A stretch of DNA of 64,000 nt from CAMNAO01 sp045605145 (GCA_045605145.1 JAZUPH010000080.1:1-64000); one strand, 5' to 3'; shown: positions 8,215 through 16,963, counted from the stretch's first letter. The notes: generated by a model from the sequence alone, not told the origin. Program-made: numbers and translations.

Positions 8215-8513
8215 AATTTGAAAAAATTTTTTGGGGGCGGTGCGGTGTGGGGTCGCTGCATAGTGACGATTTGTCTATCCCCTCCGTCTGCCTGTGATGG
8301 GACAGCTCCCCTTGAGCGCAAGAGGAGGCTTGGGCACGGGGATGCAGGGCTGGGTGTCGTTGCCGGGTGCCGTTGCGGGTGACGCTTCGGCTATCCCCTC
8401 CGTCTGCCTGTGGGGCAGACACCTCCCCCTGGGCACAAGGGGAGGCTTTTTGCCGCATCTGCACTGTATTTGCCCCTATTTCCATTTTCCTGCAAGAAAA
8501 TTAAAAATTGCAA
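8215..8513. other. Gene-free region with two hairpin repeats
   Basis: The region between the divergent ctsR and ferredoxin promoters holds two related elements, 8277-8334 and 8394-8451. Each starts TATCCCCTCCGTCTGCCTGTG, followed by an inner hairpin and an outer stem ending GAGGCTT. No gene is supported. Confidence 0.65.
8277..8451 (+). repeat. Two copies of the CCCTCCGTC hairpin repeat
   Basis: Copies at about 8277-8334 and 8394-8451 share CCCCTCCGTCTGCCTGTG, a short inner palindrome, a CTCCCC arm and its GGAGGCTT complement. A third relative lies at 13685-13740. The first copy has a diverged inner hairpin (GATGGGACAG where the second has GGGGCAGACAC). Confidence 0.7.
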
Positions 8514-8541
8514 TTGCTTTTTTCTCTTTTCATGTTACAAT
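8514..8541 (+). promoter_or_regulatory. Candidate promoter of the ferredoxin gene
   Basis: TTGCTT (8514-8519), 16 bases, and TACAAT (8536-8541) precede the ferredoxin ATG by about 45 bases. Confidence 0.6.
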
Positions 8542-8585
8542 GTGTTTGTCGCTACGCGGCAAGACTACATATGGAGGTTACATCA

Positions 8586-8756
8586 ATGGCTCACAAGATT
8601 ACTGATGCTTGCATCTCCTGCGGCGCTTGTGCTGCATCCTGCCCTGTTGACGCTATCGCTGAGGGCGCTGAGCATTACGAAGTCAATGCTGACATCTGCA
8701 TCGACTGCGGCGCTTGCGAAGATGCCTGCCCCATGGGCGCAATTCAGGCCGACTAA
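8586..8756 (+). CDS. 2[4Fe-4S] ferredoxin
   Basis: This 56-residue protein is a complete clostridial-type ferredoxin, a small soluble electron carrier. Two cluster motifs are visible: CISCGACAASCP at residues 9-20 and CIDCGACEDACP near residue 39. Its start is the ATG at 8586 because GGAGG lies eight bases upstream; an in-frame earlier start would add 26 residues unlike any ferredoxin. It forms a single-gene unit with its own promoter and a following terminator. Candidate partners are the many oxidoreductases of an anaerobe, which the sequence does not identify. Confidence 0.96.
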   Translation: MAHKITDACISCGACAASCPVDAIAEGAEHYEVNADICIDCGACEDACPMGAIQAD

Positions 8757-8778
8757 TAGTCTGACAATCCCGGTAAAG

Positions 8779-8832
8779 GGCTGTCTGAAAATGCGGTAAG
8801 GTCTTCCCTGCCCCATTTTCCGGCAGCCTTTT
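8779..8832 (+). terminator. Terminator after the ferredoxin gene
   Basis: GGCTGTCTGAAAATG pairs with CATTTTCCGGCAGCC (two mismatches) around a loop of about 20 bases, and TTTT follows at once. Confidence 0.7.
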
Positions 8833-8853
8833 ACAATTAATGTGAGGTAATAT

Positions 8854-9531
8854 ATGCAAACCATTTTCCTGTGGCCGGGCGGCCCGGTGGTATATGACAA
8901 CGACAGCGCATTCTCCATCGGCACAGATGCGGTGGCGCTGGGCGTTTTTGCCGGCCGCGCATCGGGACGGGCGGCTGACCTGGGCTGCGGCAGCGGCGTT
9001 ATCGGGCTGAGCCTGGCGTGGCGCAATGAGAAGCTGAGGGTGGACTGCGTGGATATACAGCCGGCGGCGGCAGATGCCGCGGCGGCGAATATAGAGCTTA
9101 ACGGTCTTGCGGGGCGGATGAGCGCACGATGCGCCGATCTGAGGCAGATGGTCACCCCGGACACCGCGGACAGCTACGACCTTGTGGTTGCCAATCCCCC
9201 CTACTACCCCGCCGGCAGCGGCAAGGTGTCACAGGACCAGGCGCGGGCCATCGCGCGCACGGAGATATGCTGCACACTTACGGATGTGTGCAAGTGCGCG
9301 GCGGGTCTGCTGAAAACCGGCGGGCGGCTGTGCATCGTCCACAAGCCGGAGCGGCTGGCGGAGCTGATGTACGGCATGCACAGTGTGGGCATCGAGCCCA
9401 AGCGCCTGCGCTATGTGCAGGCGGCTTATGACGCCGCGCCGTCACTTGTACTGGTGGAAGGTAAGCGCGGCGCAAGGCCAGGACTGGTTATAGAGCCGCC
9501 CTATATACCGGGGCGGGAGCCATTGAATTGA
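8854..9531 (+). CDS. trmN6: tRNA1(Val) A37 N6-methyltransferase-like protein
   Basis: The 225-residue protein is a class I SAM-dependent methyltransferase. It has the SAM loop DLGCGSGVIGLSLA near residues 43-56, the acidic ribose contact CVDIQPAA, and the N6-adenine signature ANPPYYP near residue 112. Order and motifs match the YabB/TrmN6 family next to rsmI in Bacillus (yabB-yazA-rsmI); here no yazA-like nuclease gene lies between. The stop codon is 11 bases before the rsmI ATG. A GAGG site lies upstream of the ATG. Confidence 0.85.
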   Translation: MQTIFLWPGGPVVYDNDSAFSIGTDAVALGVFAGRASGRAADLGCGSGVIGLSLAWRNEKLRVDCVDIQPAAADAAAANIELNGLAGRMSARCADLRQMVTPDTADSYDLVVANPPYYPAGSGKVSQDQARAIARTEICCTLTDVCKCAAGLLKTGGRLCIVHKPERLAELMYGMHSVGIEPKRLRYVQAAYDAAPSLVLVEGKRGARPGLVIEPPYIPGREPLN

Positions 9532-9542
9532 CGGAGGAGCAT

Positions 9543-10373
9543 ATGGCAGGAAAACTGTATCTTGTGGGCACGCCCATCGGAAATCTGGGTGACATTTCGC
9601 CCCGCGGTCTCAAGACGCTGGAGGAGGCGGACTTCATCGCCGCGGAGGATACCCGCGTTACATTGAAGCTGCTGAATCATTTTGAGATCAGGCGGCCGCT
9701 GGTGAGCTATTACGAGCAGAACCGCATTGAAAGCGGCGAGAAGATCATCCGCCGCATACTTGACGGGGAAAACTGCGCCCTTGTGACCGATGCGGGCATG
9801 CCGGTTATCTCTGATCCGGGTGAGACGCTGGTCGCTGACTGTGCCGGGGCGGGTATTGAGGTGGTGGCGGTTCCCGGCCCCTGCGCCGCGGTAACAGCGC
9901 TGGCACTTTCCGGACTTGTCAGCGGGCGCTTCACCTTTGAGGGCTTTTTATCCACGACGAAGAAGAACCGCAGGGCGCACCTGGACAGCCTTAAAGGCGA
10001 GGAGCGCACCATGATATTCTATGAAGCGCCCCACAAGCTGCGCAGCACGCTGGACGATATGTGCGCCGCCTTCGGCAGTGAGCGCCCCGTTGCCCTGTGC
10101 CGCGAGATGACGAAGCTCCATGAAGAGGTCATCCGCACCACACTGGGCGGCGCCGCACAGCTTTATAAGGATAATGAGCCGCGGGGCGAATATGTGCTGG
10201 TCATCGCTGGCGCCGCACCCAATGAGGACGAGCCGGCGGACATGGACAAGGCTGTTGCCGCCGTATTGAAGCTGCGCGATGAGGGGCTGGCGCTGAAAGC
10301 CGCAGTTAAGCAGGTCAGCGCCCTTACAGGCATCCCGCGCAACGCGCTGTACTCAGCGGCGGTGGAAAAGTGA
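9543..10373 (+). CDS. rsmI: 16S rRNA (cytidine1402-2'-O)-methyltransferase RsmI
   Basis: RsmI methylates the ribose of C1402 in the ribosomal decoding centre. The 276-residue product starts MAGKLYLVGTPIGNLGD, followed by AAEDTRVT, VTDAGMPVISDPG and VPGPCAAVTALALSG, all hallmarks of the tetrapyrrole-methylase-fold family. The ATG at 9543 is preferred since GGAGGAG lies directly before it; an in-frame TTG at 9528 overlaps the previous stop. It is the second gene of the trmN6-rsmI-kinase unit. Confidence 0.95.
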   Translation: MAGKLYLVGTPIGNLGDISPRGLKTLEEADFIAAEDTRVTLKLLNHFEIRRPLVSYYEQNRIESGEKIIRRILDGENCALVTDAGMPVISDPGETLVADCAGAGIEVVAVPGPCAAVTALALSGLVSGRFTFEGFLSTTKKNRRAHLDSLKGEERTMIFYEAPHKLRSTLDDMCAAFGSERPVALCREMTKLHEEVIRTTLGGAAQLYKDNEPRGEYVLVIAGAAPNEDEPADMDKAVAAVLKLRDEGLALKAAVKQVSALTGIPRNALYSAAVEK

Positions 10374-10384
10374 AGGACACAATA

Positions 10385-10885
10385 ATGAAGAAAGCCATCG
10401 TTATTGGCTGCCCCGGCTCGGGGAAAACCACTTTTGCCGAAAAACTTAGCAAAGCCACCGGACTGCCGCTTTACTATCTGGATGCCGTATGGCACAAGCC
10501 GGACAGGACACATATCCCGAGAGAGGAATTTGACAAACGGCTGGCAGAAATGCTGGGCGGGGATGAGTGGATAATCGACGGCAATTACAGCCGAACGGTC
10601 GAAGTGCGGATAAAAAGCTGTGACACGGTGTTCCTGTTCGACCTGCCCACGGAGGTGTGCATACAGGGCGCCACCCAGCGGCTGGGAAAAGGCCGTTACG
10701 ACATGCCGTGGATAGACACCAGCCTTGACCCGAAGCTCAAGCAGGAGATTGAGGGCTTTCGCAGTGATGTCCTGCCCGGCATTTACGAGCTGATCGACCA
10801 ATATAAAGAAGGCAGGCAGATAGTTATATTTAAGTCACGGCAGCAGGCAGACGAATATACAGACAGACAGGCGGCAGGTACATAA
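10385..10885 (+). CDS. P-loop kinase of the DNA topology modulation (FlaR-like) family
   Basis: The 166-residue soluble protein begins MKKAIVIGCPGSGKTTFAEK, a Walker A for ATP or GTP, followed by LPLYYLDAVWHKPD and the WIIDGNYSRT segment typical of proteins annotated as topology modulation protein or adenylate-kinase-like AAA. The substrate is unknown. AAGGA lies eight bases before the ATG at 10385; a GTG five codons earlier overlaps the rsmI stop and is less likely. It closes its operon, and its stop codon lies in the loop of a perfect hairpin. Confidence 0.75.
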   Translation: MKKAIVIGCPGSGKTTFAEKLSKATGLPLYYLDAVWHKPDRTHIPREEFDKRLAEMLGGDEWIIDGNYSRTVEVRIKSCDTVFLFDLPTEVCIQGATQRLGKGRYDMPWIDTSLDPKLKQEIEGFRSDVLPGIYELIDQYKEGRQIVIFKSRQQADEYTDRQAAGT

Positions 10886-10895
10886 ACCTGCCGCC
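10870..10895 (+). terminator. Hairpin at the end of the trmN6-rsmI-kinase unit
   Basis: GGCGGCAGGT and ACCTGCCGCC form a perfect 10-bp stem with the loop ACATAA, which contains part of the stop codon of the kinase gene. The following ATTTCTAT is a weak U-tract. Confidence 0.6.
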
Positions 10896-10941
10896 ATTTC
10901 TATATGCAAAGCCAACAGGATAACGCCGCAGGCCCACGCAC

Positions 10942-10969
10942 TTGACACAAGCAAGGCAGTTGTGATAGC
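10942..10969 (+). promoter_or_regulatory. Candidate promoter of the HelD-like gene
   Basis: TTGACA at 10942-10947 is a perfect -35 box. A TG-extended -10 (TGT then GATAGC, 10961-10969) follows with a 16-base spacer. A good ribosome-binding site, AAGGAGGG, comes 21 bases later. Confidence 0.5.
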
Positions 10970-11002
10970 ATGATGTTCACTTTCGGTTTAAGGAGGGATG
11001 GT

Positions 11003-13483
11003 ATGGAGCTTTCCCCGGGTCAGATTCTATACGCAGCCAACGGTGACGGTTTCACCGTTATTGACTGGGACAGCGACAGCATCACCCTGCGATATGGGCA
11101 TACTACACTGCGCCGTCCGCTGGACTATGTGCTGCAGCAGCTCTCCCCCCGCAGCCCAACGGCAAAATATGTCTCATCCCTTGACGGCGAAAAGGACGAG
11201 GTTTTCATACACGAACAGGAGCATCTTGCCCAAACGCTCAGTGAGCTGGAGAGCTTTAAGGGATTTCTCACGGGCATGGATATCGGAATGTTCGGCGACA
11301 TGGTGGGCGCCCACTACGACTTTGACGACACCACCAAAGAGGCCATCATGGACAGCCCCTACTTTGCCCGCATGGACATGGATGTGAGCAGCAAACGGGC
11401 GGATACGGAGAGTTTCAGCGTATATGTGGGCAAAAAAGGCGTGTACCACAACGACCATCTGCTGGTGTGCGACTGGCGCAGCGAGGTGGGACAGCGCTAC
11501 TACATAAAAAGCGAGATCAATTTCAGCTACAACAGCTTTGACTATGCCCTCAGGCTGCGACGCGGTCTTGATGTAAGGGGCGGCAGGCTGTGGGAGTATC
11601 ACGATGAGTACACCGACAGCGGCAGCGGCTCCGACAGTGAGGCCGCCGGCCGGATAACCGATCCCTTCCTGCTGAAGGTCATCAGCCGCAAACGGCAGCA
11701 GGGACAGCTGACGGACATTATCGCAAGTATACAGGAGAACCAGAACAGCATCATCACCGCGCCCCAGGCCCGCTCAATGATAGTGCAGGGCTGCGCCGGC
11801 AGCGGCAAGACGATGGTTCTGCTGCATCGGCTGAGCTATCTGAAATTCAACGACCGCAGGCTGGATGTGGAGCGGATACGGATAATCACACCCAACAGCC
11901 TGTTCAACATGCATATCAACGACCTGTCCCGCTCACTGGAGCTGGACAGGATACGCCGCCAGACGGTGGACGAGTATTACTGCGACCTGATCGGCAGCTA
12001 TTGGATGCGCCTGCAGGACAGGCTGCGCCTGGCCGCGGGGCGCAAAGGCGTCGCGCCCCAGGAGAAGGACAGCGTCAGCCAGCGGCTGAGAAAGCAGATA
12101 AAGGGCGGCGAGGGTGAGACGATCACCCGCCAGATGCGCAGCCACATATTAAGCTGTGCGGACGAGATGGCTCGCAGAATGATGGCGGAGCTGGGTCTTG
12201 ACACATACTGCCGCATTGCACAGCAAAACAGCGCGCTGGGCCGCTATATTCCCGCCGGGGACGCCGGCATCGTAGACGCGGTGAGCACAGCGATACGGGG
12301 TCTGGAGAGCATTAAGGCCGAGCTTGAGCATTACAGCCGCCTGGGTGCCGAGGCCGCCGCGGCCAGGGCGAGTGCGGAGAAGACCCTCAAGCGCTTTGAG
12401 GCGCTGAAAAACGACACCCCCCACTGGCAGGGGCTGATGAACACCTTCAGCAAGACGGTGCTGGCGCAGGCAAAACCGGACGCGTTTTTGAAGGAGGAAG
12501 CGAAAAAGCTGGCCGACAACCGCCGCAGGATCGAGGAGCGGCTGTCGTTCCCCAAACTCGCGCCCGACAGGCGGCGCGAGGCGGAGGATGCCCTGCGCAC
12601 CGTTACCAAACGGCAGGGCTATGTACGCTTCTGGCAGGCGGCTTATGAGGCGCGCAGAGCACAGCGCATGCTGGGCATCGAGGGCGACGGCAGTGAGGGC
12701 ACGCTCACCCGTATGGGTCTTGACCCGGAAGATGCACGGCAGCTTATCGCGATACGCGGGCGGCTTGCAGGCTTTGACATCATTAACTGGCTGACCCGCA
12801 GCGCCGAGGCGCTGTGTGAAAAGTACCCAAAGCTCCACGGGCGGGCAAAGCTGTTCGCCATGCTGGCCATCGCCTATGAAACGGCGGGCAGCGTCATACA
12901 CCCGGACCTTATGCTGTGTATTGACGAGGCACAGGACATCGGGCCGGAGGAATACCGCCTGCTGCTGGATGTGAACGGCGGCAGAACGCAGCTGAATCTC
13001 TACGGCGATGTGAATCAGCTTATCGACCGGCACACCGGCACCGCCGACTGGTCAGAGCTTAACGACATTGCACCCTTCTACCGCTATATACTCAACGAGG
13101 ACTACCGCAACACCGCCCAGATCATCGACTACTGCAACGAGCAGTTTGGATACGGCATGGTGAATATCGGCATATCCGGTAAGCCGGTGGGGACGGTCAG
13201 TTTTGACGAGATGGCGCGGCGGCTGTCCCTGGAGCTGGTGGGTACACGGCGCATTGCAGTGATCTCCAAAATACCCTATGCCGCATTCGTCAAAAAGCTG
13301 GGACGCGGCGGCGTAACGGTAAATCAGGGCGAGATGGTACCGGGCGGGATAAGCTACCTTACCCCACTTGAAGCAAAGGGCCTTGAGTTTGAAAGCTGCT
13401 ACGTCATCCCCCAGGGCATGACCAGGGCGGAGCGATATGTGGCCTGCACCAGACCGCTGGGTGAGCTGTGCATAGTTAAGTGA
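11003..13483 (+). CDS. HelD/UvrD-type superfamily 1 helicase-like ATPase
   Basis: The 826-residue protein resembles HelD, the RNA-polymerase-recycling ATPase of Gram-positives, in its order of motifs: an N-terminal region with LAQTLSELESF, then DWRSEVGQRYY near residue 157, LTDIIASIQENQNSII, and Walker A VQGCAGSGKT at 261-270. Walker B is LCIDEAQDI and the C-terminal motifs are LTPLEAKGLEF and YVACTRPLGEL. HelD members strip stalled polymerase from DNA or nucleic acid products. The start is the ATG at 11003 behind AAGGAGGG; earlier ATGs at 10970 lack a site. The first 65 residues form a small beta-rich piece in place of the long HelD coiled coil, so the exact subfamily is uncertain. Confidence 0.75.
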   Translation: MELSPGQILYAANGDGFTVIDWDSDSITLRYGHTTLRRPLDYVLQQLSPRSPTAKYVSSLDGEKDEVFIHEQEHLAQTLSELESFKGFLTGMDIGMFGDMVGAHYDFDDTTKEAIMDSPYFARMDMDVSSKRADTESFSVYVGKKGVYHNDHLLVCDWRSEVGQRYYIKSEINFSYNSFDYALRLRRGLDVRGGRLWEYHDEYTDSGSGSDSEAAGRITDPFLLKVISRKRQQGQLTDIIASIQENQNSIITAPQARSMIVQGCAGSGKTMVLLHRLSYLKFNDRRLDVERIRIITPNSLFNMHINDLSRSLELDRIRRQTVDEYYCDLIGSYWMRLQDRLRLAAGRKGVAPQEKDSVSQRLRKQIKGGEGETITRQMRSHILSCADEMARRMMAELGLDTYCRIAQQNSALGRYIPAGDAGIVDAVSTAIRGLESIKAELEHYSRLGAEAAAARASAEKTLKRFEALKNDTPHWQGLMNTFSKTVLAQAKPDAFLKEEAKKLADNRRRIEERLSFPKLAPDRRREAEDALRTVTKRQGYVRFWQAAYEARRAQRMLGIEGDGSEGTLTRMGLDPEDARQLIAIRGRLAGFDIINWLTRSAEALCEKYPKLHGRAKLFAMLAIAYETAGSVIHPDLMLCIDEAQDIGPEEYRLLLDVNGGRTQLNLYGDVNQLIDRHTGTADWSELNDIAPFYRYILNEDYRNTAQIIDYCNEQFGYGMVNIGISGKPVGTVSFDEMARRLSLELVGTRRIAVISKIPYAAFVKKLGRGGVTVNQGEMVPGGISYLTPLEAKGLEFESCYVIPQGMTRAERYVACTRPLGELCIVK

Positions 13484-13684
13484 GGAATTGCAAAGCAGCA
13501 TCCCACGGACAACCGCAGCGCAGATAAATCTACCCATGGAGCGGCAGCGACTTACGGACACTTAGTACACCGGAAGGCTGTCAGCGACTCGCTAAGAGCC
13601 GGGCTTCGCCCGGTTGCTCGCTTGCATGGCGCCTGCGGGCGCTCAAGCGAAGCTGACTGAGGGAGAGTATTTTCTTTCCTGTTT

Positions 13685-13740
13685 TCTCTCCCTCCGTCTT
13701 CGCCTTCGGCGAATCCACTTCCCTCATCAGAGGGAGGCTT
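13685..13740 (+). repeat. CCCTCCGTC hairpin repeat, third copy
   Basis: It starts CTCCCTCCGTC, then the inner palindrome TTCGCCTTCGGCGAA, then an outer stem TCCCTC with GAGGGA and ends GGCTTT. The layout is the same as the copies at 8277-8451 but with a different inner palindrome. Confidence 0.65.
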
Positions 13741-13771
13741 TCGCTGCGGCGGGTCATTTGGGCAATAAAAA

Positions 13772-13799
13772 CAGTCCCCGACCTTATGGGTCGGGGACT
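13772..13799 (-). terminator. Strong terminator of the DUF975 gene
   Basis: AGTCCCCGACC and GGTCGGGGACT form an 11-bp stem around the short loop. On the minus strand GTTTTTATT follows. It lies about 50 bases after the DUF975 stop and may also stop readthrough from the HelD-like gene. Confidence 0.85.
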
Positions 13800-13851
13800 T
13801 GGTGTTTATACGATACTACATTATTAAATTATTACATTAGCTGCGGGGCAA

Positions 13852-14832
13852 TTATTCGCCGCTGATTCCGTTCTTCTCCTGCATCTCTTTCTGAAGCTGC
13901 AGGGCACGGGCCTTCCAGTACTCAATGTCCGGCGCGGACTTGGCGGGAGCGGGCTCCTCATCCGGCTCGGGCTGTACGGGTGCTGATACCGGCTGCACCG
14001 GCTCCTGGGTCGGCTGGGCGGGATGGGTGTAGAGGGGCGTGCTGCCAAAGTCAGGCTGCTGTGCATAATCTTCGCCCATTTCATCCGCCTTCTTCCAGTG
14101 AATATAGCTGTCGGCCTGATTGTCAGACTCCTTCGGCTCCCACCCGGAGAGGACATTATACTTCACAGAGAAGGCAAGCTGCACATAGGGCAGAACCCAC
14201 GCGTCAAGCACAGCAAAGGACAGCACAAGAGAGACGAAATAGCTGGCAAGCCGCCAGGGAATGAAGCTGACATCCAGAAGGAAAAGCTCCATAATATGTC
14301 CGCGGGTCAGCTCGGACGAGCGGCGAAGCGCCGCGATGGGGCCAAGCGTGGGGTCGTCATACAGCGCCTGCACCGCGAAGCGGTACTTGTTGGACAGCAC
14401 GATGCCCGGCACGACAAACAGCATGTAGCCCACAGTTGTCATAACCGACACGAGGACGGTGATAACAAGCATTTTAAAGGGTGCGTTGAAGCCGTTGAAC
14501 AGATCCTTCACCCGGGACAGCTTGCCGCGGCTGAGCATGAGCATGGCGATGTTGAAACCCGCCTCAAGAAGGCCCAGAAGGACGGCGATAACAATGACAA
14601 TGACGCTGTCCAGCGCCGTAATCGTGGGCAGGGTAAGCTCAGGCTCACCGCCCGCCTCCACCGCCGCCACATAGTCGGTCATCACCTGCATATACCCGCT
14701 GGCGGAGAGGACAATGTAGGACATAATGAGAACGAGAACCGTATACACGGCCGCGATAAAAACCGGCTGCCAGCGGCTCATCATAATGATGGCGCGGGAG
14801 TTGAGTTTATATTTGCGAATACTGTTAAACAT
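13852..14832 (-). CDS. DUF975-family integral membrane protein
   Basis: The 326-residue protein has about five or six membrane segments between residues 22 and 225 and then a hydrophilic Pro/Glu/Gln-rich cytoplasmic tail of about 100 residues ending in a short coiled coil (EYWKARALQLQKEMQEK). The pattern SRGKLSRVKDLFNGF, and a later VVPGIVLSNKYRFA followed by ALRRSSELTRGH, is characteristic of DUF975, whose function is unknown. The ATG at 14832 is preferred with GAAAGG eight bases before it; the TTG five codons upstream coincides with that site. It is monocistronic, with its own promoter and terminator. Confidence 0.8.
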   Translation of the reverse strand: MFNSIRKYKLNSRAIIMMSRWQPVFIAAVYTVLVLIMSYIVLSASGYMQVMTDYVAAVEAGGEPELTLPTITALDSVIVIVIAVLLGLLEAGFNIAMLMLSRGKLSRVKDLFNGFNAPFKMLVITVLVSVMTTVGYMLFVVPGIVLSNKYRFAVQALYDDPTLGPIAALRRSSELTRGHIMELFLLDVSFIPWRLASYFVSLVLSFAVLDAWVLPYVQLAFSVKYNVLSGWEPKESDNQADSYIHWKKADEMGEDYAQQPDFGSTPLYTHPAQPTQEPVQPVSAPVQPEPDEEPAPAKSAPDIEYWKARALQLQKEMQEKNGISGE

Positions 14833-14882
14833 AAAAAGACCTTTCAAAAAATAGCAAATACCCCAAATATTGGTACAGGTCT

Positions 14883-14911
14883 ATTATACACAACATTCGG
14901 GGTATTGAACA
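14883..14911 (-). promoter_or_regulatory. Promoter of the DUF975 gene
   Basis: TGTTCA (14911-14906), 17 bases, and the perfect -10 TATAAT (14888-14883) lie on the minus strand about 50 bases before the start codon. Confidence 0.7.
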
Positions 14912-14966
14912 GTAATTTTCAGAAAGTTTACAATGAAGTTTGCGGCTGGGTGCGCGGGTGCGTCAC

Positions 14967-15005
14967 CCCTTCCACCGTCCGGGCGATTCATGAATCGCCC
15001 CTACG
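14967..15005. repeat. Palindromic intergenic repeat
   Basis: CACCCCTTCCACC, the first arm of the hairpin repeats seen at 46 and 4033, is joined here to GGGCGATTCATGAATCGCCC, a 20-base perfect palindrome. It is another combination of a common left arm with a different core. Confidence 0.65.
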
Positions 15006-15043
15006 AGAGCTATGAGTTGTGGAACAGTGTCGGCTAAGGCACC

Positions 15044-16963
15044 TCACTCCACGATGCCCATGCCGCGCAGGATGGCGAGAGTGTTGAGGCAGGTCTCGTC
15101 CACATGGATGTAGATCCAGCTGCTGCCGCCGCCGTCAATGCAGTAACGCATATCCAGTTCTATAACGATGCCGGGCTCCAGCTTTACGGGTATGCCCTCT
15201 GCGGGCACCAGATTTTTATCACCGTAGACGACCCCGACCTCACTGGTGATGCCGAACTTTTCAATATATTCATAGTACTCGGCGCCGTAGCCCTGGGTAA
15301 TATAGCTAAGATCGACCTGTCCGATGCTGCTGCCGGCCTGAATGTCGGGGATCACGCCGCGGGTGAGAAGATCCCATACCTGGTCGGAGGTGAGGACGCT
15401 GTAATAAAGCTCATAGCTTGTGTCCTCGGTGTGGAATCGGGCCGACACATTACCGCGGTTTTCGACATCCTTTATGGGATCACCGGAGAGGAAGGCACGG
15501 TCCATGACCAGATGGGTCTGATTTAGAAGCTCCTGCAGCATATAGGACGCGTCAGTGGGCTCTTCCCACAGGGGGAGTTTGAAATAACGGTCGGTGGTGA
15601 CGCCGTTTGTGAGCCTGTAGCTGATGGTCATGTAAGAGTAGCAGTCGCCGTCATAATTTGCGTCGCACTGCTGCAGGAAGGTCTCATGCACACGGAGGAA
15701 GGCCGCGATATCATCATCGGCGTAGAGGGTGTTGGAGTCGCCGCCCACCCACACGGTGACGGACTCCACCTTATCGGCTTTGGGCGTCCAGGTCGACCAG
15801 CCCAGCATACCCGTGGCGCACAGGACGGTAAAGACCACCACGACCACGGCGGGTATGGCAAATTTAGGCAGGCTGCGCCAGACTCTGAAGCTGCGGCGCA
15901 GGATCATAAGACCCAGCACATAGCCGATGAATGCGCCCACCAGCATACAGGCACCCAGCGCCAGTGCGGCAGAGGGGCTGCCTCTGTTGAGGCTGTAGGT
16001 GAAGACAAGGCTGTAGAAGATGACGCCCAGACCAAGGGCGCAGAACAGCGTGGCCAGCGCCACGAACACCGGGCGCAGGAAGCCGACGGAGATGGTCTCC
16101 CCCGCTGTTTCAAGGGCGCGGCGGCGATAGAAGAAGTATGCCGCCACGGCAAGCAGAAGGCAGATCACCGCGCAGCCCACAAGGTAGCCCCAGCCATCAA
16201 AGCGCACAATAACCTCAGAATAGTGGTAGGGCGAGGCGGAATAGCTCCAGGGGGTGATGCCGTCGGGATTATAAAGGCTGATGCCGTAGTTACTCAAGAG
16301 CCGTGCCGCGGGAGACAGCGCCATCATAACATCCTCGGCAGTGCCGCTGCCGGAATAGCCCCAGAGGGCGATATCCAGTACAGAAGTAATGAGTGCATGG
16401 AAAATGACCGAGGCGAAGTTCAGGAAGGCCACGATGCCCACCGCGATAAGCAGTTTACCCGTGAACATGGCGCCCAGGGCGGCAATGCAGTAGAAGATGA
16501 TGCACTCAAGGCACATCATGCCCAGCCACAGCCACATAACAGGCATGTAAACGGTGCTGTAGACCAGCTGGAAAAGGATCATGAGCAGGAACATAACCAC
16601 ATTGACGGCCAGCATCCACACCAGACCCACAACAAAGCTGCTAAAATAGCGGCTGCGGCGGTCAATGGGAAGGGTCGCCTCCATAACCGCGCTCTCCGTC
16701 TTATAGAGGGTGGAGAACACGGCAAGGGCGATGCCGCTGGCAAAGATGAGGTTAATCAGCGTGCCGCCGTAAATGGCGGTTTCGGCGATGTCGCGGAAGA
16801 TGTAAAGGGGCGTTCTGTATCCGCCGCCGGCGGAGAGCATGCCCAAAAGATAGGCAGGGCCGATAAGGAACATCGCCAGCGCGTACAGCGCCCAGATGGG
16901 CCAGTAGCGCCGCGTCATGTGCCCCATAAGATGAAGATTAAAGCAGGATGTCTTTGACCGCAT
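15044..16963 (-). CDS. ABC transporter permease with large C-terminal domain
   Basis: The 639-residue protein is the membrane partner of the adjacent ATPase. Residues 1-340 hold about eight hydrophobic segments in two clusters, then a further pair near 345-430, and the last 200 residues form a soluble, acidic domain (from TPKADKVESVTVWVGGD onward). The gene starts at 16963 behind GGGAGG and overlaps the ATPase gene by 26 bases, a sign of tight coupling; a longer frame reaching 17074 would run through the ATPase gene. The GntR-ATPase-permease order matches the Bacillus ytr family, whose members respond to cell-wall antibiotics. The transported substrate is not evident. Confidence 0.85.
   Translation of the reverse strand: MRSKTSCFNLHLMGHMTRRYWPIWALYALAMFLIGPAYLLGMLSAGGGYRTPLYIFRDIAETAIYGGTLINLIFASGIALAVFSTLYKTESAVMEATLPIDRRSRYFSSFVVGLVWMLAVNVVMFLLMILFQLVYSTVYMPVMWLWLGMMCLECIIFYCIAALGAMFTGKLLIAVGIVAFLNFASVIFHALITSVLDIALWGYSGSGTAEDVMMALSPAARLLSNYGISLYNPDGITPWSYSASPYHYSEVIVRFDGWGYLVGCAVICLLLAVAAYFFYRRRALETAGETISVGFLRPVFVALATLFCALGLGVIFYSLVFTYSLNRGSPSAALALGACMLVGAFIGYVLGLMILRRSFRVWRSLPKFAIPAVVVVVFTVLCATGMLGWSTWTPKADKVESVTVWVGGDSNTLYADDDIAAFLRVHETFLQQCDANYDGDCYSYMTISYRLTNGVTTDRYFKLPLWEEPTDASYMLQELLNQTHLVMDRAFLSGDPIKDVENRGNVSARFHTEDTSYELYYSVLTSDQVWDLLTRGVIPDIQAGSSIGQVDLSYITQGYGAEYYEYIEKFGITSEVGVVYGDKNLVPAEGIPVKLEPGIVIELDMRYCIDGGGSSWIYIHVDETCLNTLAILRGMGIVE

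Larger units (their letters stand above)
13484..13851. other. Gene-free region with hairpins and a terminator
   Basis: This convergent intergenic region holds a hairpin GCCGGGCTTCGCCCGGT near 13600, a CCCTCCGTC-type repeat (13685-13740) with inner palindrome TTCGCCTTCGGCGAA, and the terminator at 13772-13799. No gene is supported. Confidence 0.65.

Noticed and set aside
15686..16957. A 423-codon plus-strand frame opposite the ABC permease
   Set aside because: The product is rich in His, Gln and Gly with no motif, and the opposite strand encodes a coherent membrane protein.
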